A stretch of DNA of 64,000 nt from an uncultured Paracoccaceae bacterium (GTDB lineage: Bacteria; Pseudomonadota; Alphaproteobacteria; Rhodobacterales; Rhodobacteraceae), in contig CALDUK010000019.1 of the NCBI GenBank assembly GCA_937924905.1, positions 1-64,000 of the forward strand. Direction: 5' to 3'. Under the pieces are notes generated by a model, which searched no databases, was not told the origin of the DNA, and worked only from the letters and a program-made list of their open reading frames with translations. Positions 45,543-55,077 of this stretch are shown in pieces (positions within the stretch are counted from its first letter, which is position 1; each line of letters starts with the position of its first letter). Made by a program: the position numbers and the translations under genes.

Positions 45543-46643
45543 ATGAGCTTGAATTCGTACGGACATCTCTTTCGCGTCACCACATGGGGCGAAAGCCACG
45601 GCCCCGCCCTGGGGGCCACAATCGACGGCTGCCCGCCGAATGTGCCTTTGTCCGAGGACGCTTTGCAGGTCTGGCTGGACAAGCGAAAGCCGGGGCAAAA
45701 CCGCTATACCACCCAGCGGCGCGAAGCGGATGCGGTTGAAATTCTGTCTGGCGTGTTCGACGGCGTCACCACCGGCACGCCCATTCAACTGATGATCAAG
45801 AACACCGACCAGCGGTCCAAGGACTATGGCGACATCGCCGAGAAATTCCGCCCGGGCCATGCCGATATCACCTATTGGCAGAAATACGGCATCCGCGACT
45901 ATCGGGGCGGCGGTCGGTCATCGGCGCGTGAAACTGCCGCGCGTGTCGCAGCGGGCGGTGTTGCGCGGGCTGCGTTAAAAGCACTTGTCCCCGACCTGCA
46001 AATTACCGGCTACATGGTCGGCATGGGCGAAAAAGACATCGACCGTTCGCGTTTTGATTGGGATCAGATTGACCAGAACCCGTTCTGGACACCCGACGCA
46101 CACGCCGCCGGCGAATGGGCGGATTATCTTGACGGGCTGCGCAAATCCGGGTCGTCCGTAGGCGCATCCATCGAAGTGACCGTGCGCGGCTGTCCACCCG
46201 GTCTTGGAGCACCTGTCTACGGCAAGCTCGACACCGATCTTGCAGCCGCATGCATGAGCATCAATGCCGTCAAAGGCGTGGAAATCGGTGAAGGCATGGC
46301 GGCGGCCCGGCTGACGGGCGAAGCAAACGCGGACGAAATCACATTTGGCCGCGACGGGCCTGAATACAGCTCGAACCACTCAGGTGGCATTCTGGGCGGC
46401 ATCTCAACCGGGCAAGACATTGTCGTGCGCTTTGCGGTCAAGCCAACCTCGTCCATCCTGACGCCGCGCAAAACCATCACCAAATCGGGCGAAGCGGCTG
46501 AAATCATCACCAAAGGCCGTCACGACCCCTGCGTCGGTATCCGGGCGGTGCCTGTGGCCGAAGCCATGGTCGCGGCTGTCATCCTTGACCATTATCTTCT
46601 GGATCGGGGGCAAACAGGCGGCACGCGCGGCCCTATCGGATGA
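45543..46643 (+). CDS. aroC: Chorismate synthase
   Basis: Forms chorismate from EPSP with reduced FMN. The 366-residue enzyme has the family signatures [18 protein letters not shown] near the start, [18 protein letters not shown] in the middle and FAVKPTSSI near residue 300. ATG 45543 keeps the conserved N-terminus. The next gene starts within its stop codon. Confidence 0.97.
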   Translation: MSLNSYGHLFRVTTWGESHGPALGATIDGCPPNVPLSEDALQVWLDKRKPGQNRYTTQRREADAVEILSGVFDGVTTGTPIQLMIKNTDQRSKDYGDIAEKFRPGHADITYWQKYGIRDYRGGGRSSARETAARVAAGGVARAALKALVPDLQITGYMVGMGEKDIDRSRFDWDQIDQNPFWTPDAHAAGEWADYLDGLRKSGSSVGASIEVTVRGCPPGLGAPVYGKLDTDLAAACMSINAVKGVEIGEGMAAARLTGEANADEITFGRDGPEYSSNHSGGILGGISTGQDIVVRFAVKPTSSILTPRKTITKSGEAAEIITKGRHDPCVGIRAVPVAEAMVAAVILDHYLLDRGQTGGTRGPIG

Positions 46644-47101
46644 AAGCGCATTTTATTGCGGTGATTCCCCAGGACCCCAGGGCGCGATTTGCGCCAGACC
46701 GGCTGAGCGCAATGCAAACGTTGCTGGCCAAGCTTTGCCGAACGGATGAAACCCGCATCAAGGACTTTGGCGAACGCCTGCAGTTCATCGATTGTGGTGA
46801 CAATCCGGGGGCCATTTTTTGCCCCACCTGCGCGGCAGAGCTGGACCTGACATGGTGGGGCCAGCGGATGGACCACGCCTGGGACACAGATCAGGGCTTT
46901 CATATGTGTGGATTTGAAACGCCGTGTTGCGGGGCCACCACCCGTCTGGACGGGCTGGACTATCGGCCCGCGCAAGGCTTTGCGACATGGTTTGTAAGCG
47001 CAAGGCAGACCAAACCTGTAAAGCTGACCCAATCCGATCAGGACCGTCTGACCACAACCGCCGGTCAGCCTCTTCGGTTCGTTTACCAAACCTACGCCTG
47101 A
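46640..47101 (+). CDS. Cysteine-rich small protein of unknown function
   Basis: A 153-residue protein in a 4-nt overlap with aroC. It shows a CPTC pair near residue 60 and a later set [10 protein letters not shown] near residue 95, spaced like a zinc ribbon or rubredoxin-like knuckle, in a sequence rich in Trp and Asp. No signal peptide or membrane helix is visible. I do not recognise the family. Coupling to aroC suggests cytoplasmic expression under the same control; function cannot be inferred. Confidence 0.7.
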   Translation: MKAHFIAVIPQDPRARFAPDRLSAMQTLLAKLCRTDETRIKDFGERLQFIDCGDNPGAIFCPTCAAELDLTWWGQRMDHAWDTDQGFHMCGFETPCCGATTRLDGLDYRPAQGFATWFVSARQTKPVKLTQSDQDRLTTTAGQPLRFVYQTYA

Positions 47102-48112
47102 TCAGACCTCGACGCGGCCCCACATCATAACGGCCAGCAGAACCAGAAGCGTCACCCAGACAATCCCACCAATGATCCGGCCCCGGGCGGCACGTTTGTT
47201 TTCAAAGAACGTACGCGGGCGGATACCGCGCCAGAACAACACCGCATGGGCCGCCAGATTGACCGACACAATGTTCACCGCCAAAAGAAGCGACGCGCCC
47301 GCTGCATTGTCCCATTGCTGCGTGCCCAGAAAAATCCCGATGGCACTGGTCGGCGGCAACAAGGCAACCGCCACCATCACGCCCACCAACGCCGAAGACA
47401 CGCCGGTCACCAAAGACAAAGCCGCTGCGGCACCGGACGCCAGGGCAATCGCCATGCCGGTAAAATCGACAGCAGACCGCGCACGCAACTCGTCAGCCTC
47501 CAGCCCGCTGGTCCAATAAAACCCAATCAGAACCGAAAGCGACAACGCCACAATCAACCCTGCAAGATTGGTCAGCAAAGCCCGCCAGATTAACTTACCA
47601 TCGCCCAGCGCCACACCGACGGTGAACGCCAGATTGGGGCCCAGCAAAGGCGCGATCACCATCGCGCCCACCACCACAGCAACACTGTCTGTCAACATCC
47701 CGAAAGCCGCGACGATCGTCGACAGGATCACAAAGACCACATAGGTCTGATCCAGCTTGGCCTGTCCCCAAACCGTGTTCCAAACCTCTTCCCGTGTCAT
47801 GCCGCCGATTTTTTTGTCATTGGCGATTTTTTTCTTGGCGCGCGCCTCTTCTTCTTCTCTTGGCAAAGGCACCGTCGTCTCGACCGGCAAAATAGTCAGG
47901 CGCCAGTCAGCCTGCGCCGACAAACTGGATTGGATGGTATCGACCAACTCTTGCCGCGTTTCGGGCCCGACCAGCATCGACAGGGTCGTGCGCCCCTCGC
48001 GCTGGGTTTCGGCATATGTGCGAATGCCCGACGCCCCCATGTCTTCGGCCTTGCGGACCAGCGAGGGAATGGTGTTGTCAGGGGCTGACACGGTGATCAT
48101 ACGAATGCTCAT
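47102..48112 (-). CDS. DUF389 (TIGR00341) membrane protein
   Basis: A 336-residue protein with a soluble N-terminal domain (residues 1-110) resembling an ACT/PII-like fold, then about six hydrophobic helices. The membrane part contains VVVGAMVIAPLLGPNLAFTV and ALVGVMVAVALLPPTSAIGI, typical of DUF389. Function is unknown; small-solute transport is often proposed. It is convergent with the preceding gene, the stops being adjacent. Confidence 0.85.
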   Translation of the reverse strand: MSIRMITVSAPDNTIPSLVRKAEDMGASGIRTYAETQREGRTTLSMLVGPETRQELVDTIQSSLSAQADWRLTILPVETTVPLPREEEEARAKKKIANDKKIGGMTREEVWNTVWGQAKLDQTYVVFVILSTIVAAFGMLTDSVAVVVGAMVIAPLLGPNLAFTVGVALGDGKLIWRALLTNLAGLIVALSLSVLIGFYWTSGLEADELRARSAVDFTGMAIALASGAAAALSLVTGVSSALVGVMVAVALLPPTSAIGIFLGTQQWDNAAGASLLLAVNIVSVNLAAHAVLFWRGIRPRTFFENKRAARGRIIGGIVWVTLLVLLAVMMWGRVEV

Positions 48113-48217
48113 GGCGTTACGCTAACGCGCGTGGCCGGGACACGCCAGTTGGCCCTTTCCTTTCGGCAGATTTTGTCCTTTGAGTGACACCACTTGAAAG
48201 ACTTGAGGGCCACAGAC

Positions 48218-49087
48218 ATGGACACGCGCGCAATTCTTGCAGGCCTGACCTTTGCGCTGATCTGGTCCTCGGCCTTCACCTCGGCCCGGATCATTGTGAC
48301 GAACGCCCCGCCTTTGTCGATTTCAGCGCTGCGCTTTCTGATCGCTGGTCTGGTGGCCGTCGCCCTTGCACGCGCCTTTGGTCAAACCTGGCGCCTGACG
48401 CCGCAACAATGGCGACTGACAATCCTGTTCGGCATTTGCCAGAACGCGCTTTACCTGGGGCTTAACTTTGTCGCCATGCAAACCATCGAGGCCTCGCTTG
48501 CGGCCATCATCGCGTCTTCGCTGCCGCTTTTGGTGGCGCTGTTTGGCTGGCTGATCTCGGGCGAAACTGTCCGGCCTTTGGGGCTTGCAGGCCTTATGGC
48601 GGGGATTGCAGGCGTCGTTCTGATCATGGGCACCCGCGTCACCGCCGGCGTCGATCCGGCCGGAATTGCACTTTGTTCCGTCGCGGCCCTGGCACTGACA
48701 TTCGCGACACTTGCCGTCCGGGGCGCAAGTTCGGGCGGCAATCTGTTCATGGTGGTGGGCTTGCAAATGCTGATCGGCAGCGCCGCACTGGCTTTGCCTG
48801 CCCTGGCGCTTGAAACCTGGGTGGTCGCCTGGAAACCCTCGGTCATTGCGGCGTTCGTTTATACAGTTGTCATGCCCGGTCTTGTGGCCACACTGATCTG
48901 GTTTTGGCTGGTACAGCGCATCGGGGCCACCCGCGCCGCAACATTTCACTTTTTGAACCCGGTCTTCGGGGTCGCCATCGCTTGGGCGCTTTTGGGCGAA
49001 CGGATCGGTCCCCTGGACGTGGTCGGCGTTCTGGTCATCACGCTTGGCATCCTTGCGGTCCAGCTCTCGAAAACCAAACCGGCTTAA
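48218..49087 (+). CDS. EamA-family (DMT) transporter
   Basis: A 289-residue drug/metabolite exporter with ten helices in two EamA repeats (LTFALIWSSAFTSARIIVTN and later LIWFWLVQRIGATRAATFHF). ATG 48218 is used; an in-frame TTG eight codons earlier is possible. The substrate is not indicated. It is divergent from the DUF389 gene with 105 bp between them. Confidence 0.85.
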   Translation: MDTRAILAGLTFALIWSSAFTSARIIVTNAPPLSISALRFLIAGLVAVALARAFGQTWRLTPQQWRLTILFGICQNALYLGLNFVAMQTIEASLAAIIASSLPLLVALFGWLISGETVRPLGLAGLMAGIAGVVLIMGTRVTAGVDPAGIALCSVAALALTFATLAVRGASSGGNLFMVVGLQMLIGSAALALPALALETWVVAWKPSVIAAFVYTVVMPGLVATLIWFWLVQRIGATRAATFHFLNPVFGVAIAWALLGERIGPLDVVGVLVITLGILAVQLSKTKPA

Positions 49088-49157
49088 GAGCCACGCTCGC
49101 AAAACCCTGACGCGCTTGTGAAATGACAAGACACGCCATTCTGCCGATACAGGCAGG

Positions 49158-49871
49158 ATGGAATATCTACTTGGATATGGCGCGGGCCTGTTGACGCTGA
49201 TCAATCCCTGCGTATTGCCGATCCTGCCGATCATTCTGGCCACCGCTTTGCAGGCGGGCCGGATGGGACCGCTTGTGGTCGCGGCGGGAATGAGCCTGTC
49301 TTTCGTCGCGCTTGGCCTATTGGTCGCGGTCGCCGGGCGCGCAATCGGCATCAACGAAGGCACGATTTCGAACGCAGGCGCGGTACTGATGATCGGCTTT
49401 GGCATTGTTTTGCTGGTGCCGCGTCTGTCTGAAAGCTTTGCCACCGCCACCGCCGGGTTTTCCGCAAAAGCCGACGCGCAGATCGACACCGCCGACAATT
49501 CGGGCCTGACAGGTCAGTTTGTCGCCGGAATGCTTTTGGGGGCCGTCTGGACCCCTTGCATCGGACCGACGCTGGGCGGGGCGATTTCGCTGGCCAGTCA
49601 AGGCGAAAGTCTGGCCCATGCGACCGCGATTATGGTCGCCTTTGCGCTGGGTGTTTCGACAATTATCGTTGGTCTTGGCTATGGCGCGCAATCCGTGATC
49701 CGGAAACGCCAGACCTGGATGCGCAATCTGGCCAGTTCAGCCCGCCCCATCATGGGCGTCGTCTTCGTGGCCGTGGGGCTTGCGATATTGTTCAAATTTC
49801 ACCACCTGGCCGAGATCTGGGCGCTGGACAACCTGCCCGCCTGGTTCACCGAGCTATCCGTTTCCATCTAA
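49158..49871 (+). CDS. ccdA: CcdA-type cytochrome c biogenesis / thiol reductant transporter
   Basis: A 237-residue membrane protein with six helices. The two redox cysteines occur in LTLINPCVLPILPII and GAVWTPCIGPTLGGAI, as in CcdA/DsbD. It passes electrons from cytoplasmic thioredoxin to periplasmic thioredoxin-like proteins. The next gene, 16 nt later, encodes such a protein, so the pair forms a short redox relay. Confidence 0.9.
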   Translation: MEYLLGYGAGLLTLINPCVLPILPIILATALQAGRMGPLVVAAGMSLSFVALGLLVAVAGRAIGINEGTISNAGAVLMIGFGIVLLVPRLSESFATATAGFSAKADAQIDTADNSGLTGQFVAGMLLGAVWTPCIGPTLGGAISLASQGESLAHATAIMVAFALGVSTIIVGLGYGAQSVIRKRQTWMRNLASSARPIMGVVFVAVGLAILFKFHHLAEIWALDNLPAWFTELSVSI

Positions 49872-49887
49872 TCTGAAAGGACATCCA

Positions 49888-50298
49888 ATGGATCGCCGCA
49901 CTTTTCTTGCCTCAAGCGCAGCCGTACTGGCCGCCGGACCCGTCTTTGCCGCCAATGGCATCCGTTATAAAAAGGGGCTGGTCGAAAAAGAACTGGCCGC
50001 GGGCAACACGGTGTTTCTGGACTTTTACACCGAATGGTGCAGCACCTGCCGCGTGCAGGGCAGCAAAATCCGCAAGCTGTTGAAGGCAAACCCGGCCTAT
50101 GAAGCCAATGTCACCTTCATCAAGATCGACTTTGACAAGCACGGCAATTCATCGCTGGCCAATCGCCTGAACATTCCGCGTCGGTCCACATTGGTCGTGC
50201 TGAAAGGCAATCAGGAACTGGGCCGCATCGTCGCAGGCACACGCGACAAAGACATCAAAGCTCTCATGGATACTGCTTTGTCAGCAGCGACCGCATAG
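49888..50298 (+). CDS. Exported thioredoxin-fold protein, partner of CcdA
   Basis: A 136-residue thioredoxin-fold protein. MDRRTFLASSAAVLAAG is a twin-arginine-like signal peptide, with cleavage near VFA. The active site is YTEWCSTCRVQG (CSTC), not the CGPC of cytoplasmic thioredoxin, and the cis-Pro loop is RRSTLV, where Ser-Thr replaces the usual Pro. AAGGA precedes the ATG. It probably takes electrons from CcdA in the periplasm. Confidence 0.85.
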   Translation: MDRRTFLASSAAVLAAGPVFAANGIRYKKGLVEKELAAGNTVFLDFYTEWCSTCRVQGSKIRKLLKANPAYEANVTFIKIDFDKHGNSSLANRLNIPRRSTLVVLKGNQELGRIVAGTRDKDIKALMDTALSAATA

Positions 50299-50323
50299 GG
50301 CGGACCACCTGCGACCACTCAAC

Positions 50324-50353
50324 AAAAAAGGGCCGCATCCCGCGACCCTTTTT
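50324..50353. terminator. Bidirectional terminator
   Basis: An A-run and GGG (50324-50332) pair with CCC and a T-run (50346-50353), with an inner GC-rich loop. It ends both the thioredoxin transcript (plus) and the convergent HU gene (minus). Confidence 0.85.
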
Positions 50354-50372
50354 CTATTCAATGATCGGAAAG

Positions 50373-50660
50373 TCAGTCGTTGACACTGTCTTTCAAAGCC
50401 TTGGCGATGGTCATCTTCACCACCTTATCGGCTTCTTTCTGGATCTGCTCACCCGTGGCCGGATTGCGTACCAGACGTGCAGGACGCTCGCGGCAATAGA
50501 TTTTGCCAACACCCGGAAGCGTCACGGCACCGCCGCCCGAAACTTCCTTGGTGATCACATTGACCATCGCATCCAAAGCGGCACCAGCCGACTTTTTATC
50601 ACCGTCCAGCTCATCCGCCAGGGCGGCGACAAGCTGTGTTTTCGTCAAAGGTTTTGCCAT
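50373..50660 (-). CDS. HU family DNA-binding protein
   Basis: A 95-residue histone-like nucleoid protein. It starts KPLTKTQLVAALADELDGD and has the beta-arm region LPGVGKIYCRERPARLVRNP with TGEQI, where the HU/IHF DNA-binding arm holds Arg-Asn-Pro. GAGGAG precedes the ATG. It is monocistronic with a 133-bp upstream region poor in GC, likely its promoter. Confidence 0.92.
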   Translation of the reverse strand: MAKPLTKTQLVAALADELDGDKKSAGAALDAMVNVITKEVSGGGAVTLPGVGKIYCRERPARLVRNPATGEQIQKEADKVVKMTIAKALKDSVND

Positions 50661-50793
50661 TTGAATTCTCCTCGTTCTGGCCCGCTTTCGGGGCTCATTG
50701 GCCTTTTTTTACTGGATGTCGAGGGTCTACACAACGATTAGTGGAATGCAAAGGCAGCTTATAGCGCATTTTGTGGGCGTTTTTTGGCTCAAA

Positions 50794-52269
50794 TCACAAA
50801 AACGCTGTTTCTTCGAAGCTGCGCAACTTCCGCGAGTGTATCCGTTCCAAAGGCATTTCTCGCAGTGATTCCATGGCCCTGATGCCAATTTGCAGGTGCT
50901 GGGCCACTTGTGTGCGATAAAACTCGGACGCCATGCCCGGCAGTTTCAACTCGCCGTGCAAGGGTTTGTCCGACACGCAAAGAAGCGTGCCATAAGGTAC
51001 CCTGAACCGAAATCCATTGGCCGCAATCGTCGCCGATTCCATGTCCAGAGCGACAGCCCGGCTTTGGCTAAGCCGTTGCACCGGCCCTGATTGATCGCGC
51101 AATTCCCAGTTCCGGTTGTCGATCGTGGCCACCGTGCCGGTGCGCATGATCCGCTTCAGGTCGTAGCCTTCGTATTTGGTTACCGCCGCGACGGCGCGTT
51201 CCAGCGCCACCTGAATTTCCGCCAGCGCCGGAATGGGCATCCAGACCGGCAAGTCATCGTCCAGCACATGGTCTTCGCGCAAATAGCCATGCGCCAGCAC
51301 GAAATCCCCCAGACGCTGCGTGTTCCGAAGGCCCGCGCAATGGCCGACCATTAACCAGGCATGGGGCCGCAACACGGCGATATGGTCGGTCGCGGTTTTG
51401 GCGTTTGACGGTCCCACCCCAATATTCACCAAAGTAATACCGCCACCGCCCGCGCGTTTCAGGTGATACGTCGGCATTTGCGGCATCTTGGCCAAAACCG
51501 CCAGCGGCGCATCCGGCTGGGTTATCTCGACATTTCCGGGCGCAACAAAGGCGGTATAGCCGCTGTCTTCATCGGCCAGAACCTGGCGCGCATAGGCTTC
51601 GAACTCATCCACATAAAACTGATAGTTGGTGAACAGCACATGGTTCTGAAAATGCTCGGCCGCGGTTGCCGTGTAATGCGACAACCGAGCCAGTGAGTAA
51701 TCAATCCGTTGCGCAGTGAACGGGGCCAGCGGCATAGACCCGTCGCCATAGGTGAACCCATAGCCGTTTACGATGTCGTCATTCATCGTCGCCAGCTCCG
51801 GCACATCGAATACATCGCGCAGGGAAAACGTGGTCGCCCCTTCTTGCGGCACCGTCAGGCCCGGATCATTAGCCACGGCAAAATGCACGGGCATCGGTGT
51901 TTCCGACACCCCAACCTGCACCGGCATGCCGTGGTTCTTGATCAGCAGCCCCAATTGCTGTGTCAGGTAATGCCCGAACAAATCCGGTCGCGTCACCGTG
52001 GTGGAATATCGCCCCGGCTCGACGACATGACCAAAGCTTAAACGACTGTCGGTCGCGGCGAACGACGATGTCGTCAGCCGCACCTCGGGATAATAGGCGC
52101 GCACCCGGCCAGCGGGACGCCCGTTTTCCATCACGTCCTTGAAGCGCCGACACAGAAACTCGGCGGCTTCCTTGTAAAGCAGCTGCAACCGCTCGACCGC
52201 CGCTTCGGCGGTGTCAAAGGCTTCGTGCTTGGGCAAATCCGGCGTTTCAACCGGGCGAGACTGGGTCAT
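50794..52269 (-). CDS. amn: AMP nucleosidase
   Basis: A 491-residue enzyme splitting AMP into adenine and ribose 5-phosphate. Signatures include GVGPSNAKTATDHIAVLRPH, the purine-nucleoside-phosphorylase-like core, DLPVWMPIPALAEIQVALE and ALDMESATIAANGFRFRVPY. Its start overlaps the adenine deaminase stop by 4 nt, so the two are translated together, giving AMP to adenine to hypoxanthine. Confidence 0.92.
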   Translation of the reverse strand: MTQSRPVETPDLPKHEAFDTAEAAVERLQLLYKEAAEFLCRRFKDVMENGRPAGRVRAYYPEVRLTTSSFAATDSRLSFGHVVEPGRYSTTVTRPDLFGHYLTQQLGLLIKNHGMPVQVGVSETPMPVHFAVANDPGLTVPQEGATTFSLRDVFDVPELATMNDDIVNGYGFTYGDGSMPLAPFTAQRIDYSLARLSHYTATAAEHFQNHVLFTNYQFYVDEFEAYARQVLADEDSGYTAFVAPGNVEITQPDAPLAVLAKMPQMPTYHLKRAGGGGITLVNIGVGPSNAKTATDHIAVLRPHAWLMVGHCAGLRNTQRLGDFVLAHGYLREDHVLDDDLPVWMPIPALAEIQVALERAVAAVTKYEGYDLKRIMRTGTVATIDNRNWELRDQSGPVQRLSQSRAVALDMESATIAANGFRFRVPYGTLLCVSDKPLHGELKLPGMASEFYRTQVAQHLQIGIRAMESLREMPLERIHSRKLRSFEETAFL

Positions 52270-54065
52270 GTGACCTCTCCCAACAAATTTGTCAGTTCAA
52301 ACCGATCCACATCAACCAGCCCCAGATCCGAAATCCGAAGCGATGGGATGACCACCAGCGCCAAAAGCGAATGCTGCATATAGGCGTTGTTCAGCGTGCA
52401 GCCGCAGGTTTCCATCGCGCGCACCATCTGATCCGCCTTGGCCGCCACGTCGCGCGCAGGCTGATCCGACATCAGCCCGGCAATCGGCAGTTCAACCAGC
52501 GCCAGCTCGGCACCGTCTTTCCAGACCGTGACGCCGCCGCCTACCTGACCCAAACGATTGGCCGCCTCGGCCATCATCGCGCGATCTGTGCCAACCACAA
52601 TCATATGGTGACTATCATGCGCCACGCTGGACGCCATCGCCATCCCCGGCCCATAGCCAAAGCCCGAGACGAAACCATTGACCACAGCACCAGTCGCGCG
52701 GTGGCGTTCAACCAAGGCAATCTGGGCAACACCCGCTTCGCCTTCCACCAGACCGTTCAAAACCGGCAGCTCCGCCTCCAGCGCTTCGGTCGGCGCCTGG
52801 TTTTCGACAACGCCGATCACACGGGCCTTCACACGACGCGCGCCGTCAGGGGCCACAATCTCGAAATCCGAAGCCTGCAAGGACTTGCCCAGATGCATGG
52901 TAGCGCGGGTGTCCTTGGGCCAATCAAGATGTGGGCATTCCACCAAAAGCGTCCCGTCCTGCGCAACGGGGATGCCCCGCGCGATGACATGCTCGATCGG
53001 CAAAGACGCAAGATCCGATGTCAAAATCACATCCGCCCTGCGACCGGGCGCTATGCTGCCAAGTTCGCGTTCCAGCCCGAAATGCGTGGCCGTGTTCACC
53101 GTCGCCATCTGCAGCGCGACCAGCGGGTCACAGCCGCAGTCAATCGCGTGACGCACAACCCGGTTCATATGCCCGTCATTAACCAACGTGCCCGAATGGC
53201 AATCATCGGTGCACAGGATGAAATTCCGGGGATCCAGCCCTTTTTCTGTCACTGCCGTGATCTGGCTTTCAACATCATACCAGGCCGATCCAAGACGCAT
53301 CATCGACCGCATGCCTTGACGCACCCGCGCAATCGCATCCGATTCCGCTGTGCCTTCGTGATCATCTGCTGGCCCGCCGGCCGCATAGGCATGAAACGGC
53401 ACGCCCCGATCCGCACTGGCATAATGCCCGCCGACCGTCTTGCCTGCGATCTGCGTTGCCGCAATTTCAGCCAGCATCTGCGGATCGGCGTTGATCACAC
53501 CGGGAAAGTTCATCATCTCGCCCAAACCGATGATCCCGGGCCAGCCCATGGCTTCGGCCACATCGTCGGGCGTGATCTCAAAACCTGTCGTTTCCAACCC
53601 CGGTGCAGACGGCGCGCAGGATGGCATCTGGGTAAAGATATTCACCGGCTGCATCATCGCTTCGTCATGCATCAGACGTACACCGCGCAGCCCCAGCACA
53701 TTGGCGATCTCGTGGGGGTCGGTGAACATGGTCGTGGTCCCATGCGGGATCACGGCGGCGGCAAATTCTGCGGGGGTCAGCATACCGCTTTCGATATGCA
53801 TATGCCCATCGCAAAGACCGGGAATAAGATAGCGCCCTTCGGCCTCGATCACCTCGGTCGTATCGCCGACGCAATGCGCAGCATCCGGCCCGACATAGGC
53901 AAATCGTCCCGCCGCAATCGCCACCTGCCAACCGTCCAGCACTTCGCGCGATTGCACATTCACCAACTTGCCGCCACGGATCACCATATCGGCCGCCGCG
54001 CGACCAGCGGCCACGTTCACCAGCAACGCCGCGCTCTCCGCCCACGTTTTCAAGGAATACGCCAT
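52266..54065 (-). CDS. ade: Adenine deaminase
   Basis: A 599-residue amidohydrolase converting adenine to hypoxanthine. Metal-binding motifs are IPGLCDGHMHIESGM, TDPHEIANVLG and LCTDDCHSGTLVNDGHMNRV, as in bacterial Ade. The frame stays open far upstream, across neighbouring genes, but ATG 54065 starts the conserved protein; its nearest upstream neighbour is divergent. Confidence 0.93.
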   Translation of the reverse strand: MAYSLKTWAESAALLVNVAAGRAAADMVIRGGKLVNVQSREVLDGWQVAIAAGRFAYVGPDAAHCVGDTTEVIEAEGRYLIPGLCDGHMHIESGMLTPAEFAAAVIPHGTTTMFTDPHEIANVLGLRGVRLMHDEAMMQPVNIFTQMPSCAPSAPGLETTGFEITPDDVAEAMGWPGIIGLGEMMNFPGVINADPQMLAEIAATQIAGKTVGGHYASADRGVPFHAYAAGGPADDHEGTAESDAIARVRQGMRSMMRLGSAWYDVESQITAVTEKGLDPRNFILCTDDCHSGTLVNDGHMNRVVRHAIDCGCDPLVALQMATVNTATHFGLERELGSIAPGRRADVILTSDLASLPIEHVIARGIPVAQDGTLLVECPHLDWPKDTRATMHLGKSLQASDFEIVAPDGARRVKARVIGVVENQAPTEALEAELPVLNGLVEGEAGVAQIALVERHRATGAVVNGFVSGFGYGPGMAMASSVAHDSHHMIVVGTDRAMMAEAANRLGQVGGGVTVWKDGAELALVELPIAGLMSDQPARDVAAKADQMVRAMETCGCTLNNAYMQHSLLALVVIPSLRISDLGLVDVDRFELTNLLGEVT

Positions 54066-54173
54066 TCCCAGAATTGACACCCATCCCGCGCCAGCCGCAA
54101 GCCGCTTTCTTGAAAAGACCACATCCCTTGGATTGACCCTTGCCCCGGGGTCTGAACCGGCCATGTTAGCCCT

Positions 54174-55019
54174 ATGACCAAAACGCTTCTTTCGATCGGC
54201 CACGGCTTTTCCGCCCAAGCGCTTGCCCCACGTCTGATCCGACGCGGCTGGCGTGTGATCGGAACAACCCGCAAACCTGAAAAAATGGGGCACTTTCTGC
54301 GTCAGGGGGTCCAGCCTTTGATTTGGCCCGGCAATCCGCTGCCCTTCGATCAGGCCACCCATGTGCTGACCTCGGTTGCGCCCAACCACGCGGGCGACCC
54401 TGTGCTGAACGCCCATATGCGCGACCTGCAAGCCGCCCGTCATCTGGAATGGGTCGGCTATCTTTCGACCACCGGGGTCTACGGCGATCATCAAGGTGGC
54501 TGGGTGGATGAAACAGCTACGCTTGCGCCATCGACCAAACGCGGCCAAGCCCGCGTCGCGGCGGAAAAGCAATGGATGACGCTCAACCTGCCCCTGCATA
54601 TTTTCCGGCTTGCTGGAATCTATGGCCCGGGTCGCGGCCCGTTTGCCAAGGTCCGCGCCGGCAAAGCGCGCCGCATTATCAAAAAAGACCAGGTGTTCAG
54701 CCGCATTCATGTCGACGACATTGCAACCACTGTTCTGGCCAGCATCGACAGGCCCGACCCTGGCGCTGCTTACAACGTCTGCGACGATGACCCGGCCCCA
54801 CCGCAGGATGTCATCGCCCATGCCGCCGAACTGCTGAACCTGCCGTTGCCGCCTGCGCTTAAATTTGAAGACGCCCAGATGACGCCCATGGCGCGCAGCT
54901 TTTATGCAGAATCGAAGCGCGTCAAAAACGACCGGATCAAGACCGAACTCGGCGTAAATTTGCGCTATCCAGACTATAAAAGCGGCCTGAAGGCACTTCT
55001 CGCCGCCGAGACGGATTGA
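54174..55019 (+). CDS. NAD-dependent epimerase-like SDR (YeeZ type)
   Basis: A 281-residue extended SDR. The start LLSIGHGFSAQALAPRLIRR is an altered dinucleotide motif (GHGFSA, not GxxGxxG), and the motif YLSTTGVYGDHQGGWVDE carries the active-site region. FRLAGIYGPGRGP and RIHVDDIATTV follow. This looks like the YeeZ-type sugar-nucleotide epimerase-like group, whose substrates are unknown. It is divergent from ade. Confidence 0.82.
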   Translation: MTKTLLSIGHGFSAQALAPRLIRRGWRVIGTTRKPEKMGHFLRQGVQPLIWPGNPLPFDQATHVLTSVAPNHAGDPVLNAHMRDLQAARHLEWVGYLSTTGVYGDHQGGWVDETATLAPSTKRGQARVAAEKQWMTLNLPLHIFRLAGIYGPGRGPFAKVRAGKARRIIKKDQVFSRIHVDDIATTVLASIDRPDPGAAYNVCDDDPAPPQDVIAHAAELLNLPLPPALKFEDAQMTPMARSFYAESKRVKNDRIKTELGVNLRYPDYKSGLKALLAAETD

Positions 55020-55077
55020 CCCGCTTGCACCCCGCGCCAGACGCGCCATATGGAACCCAGCGATAAACGAGGGTGCC

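Noticed and set aside
52371-54077. A 568-codon plus-strand frame opposite adenine deaminase
   Set aside because: It is His- and Arg-rich without family resemblance and mirrors the codon bias of ade.
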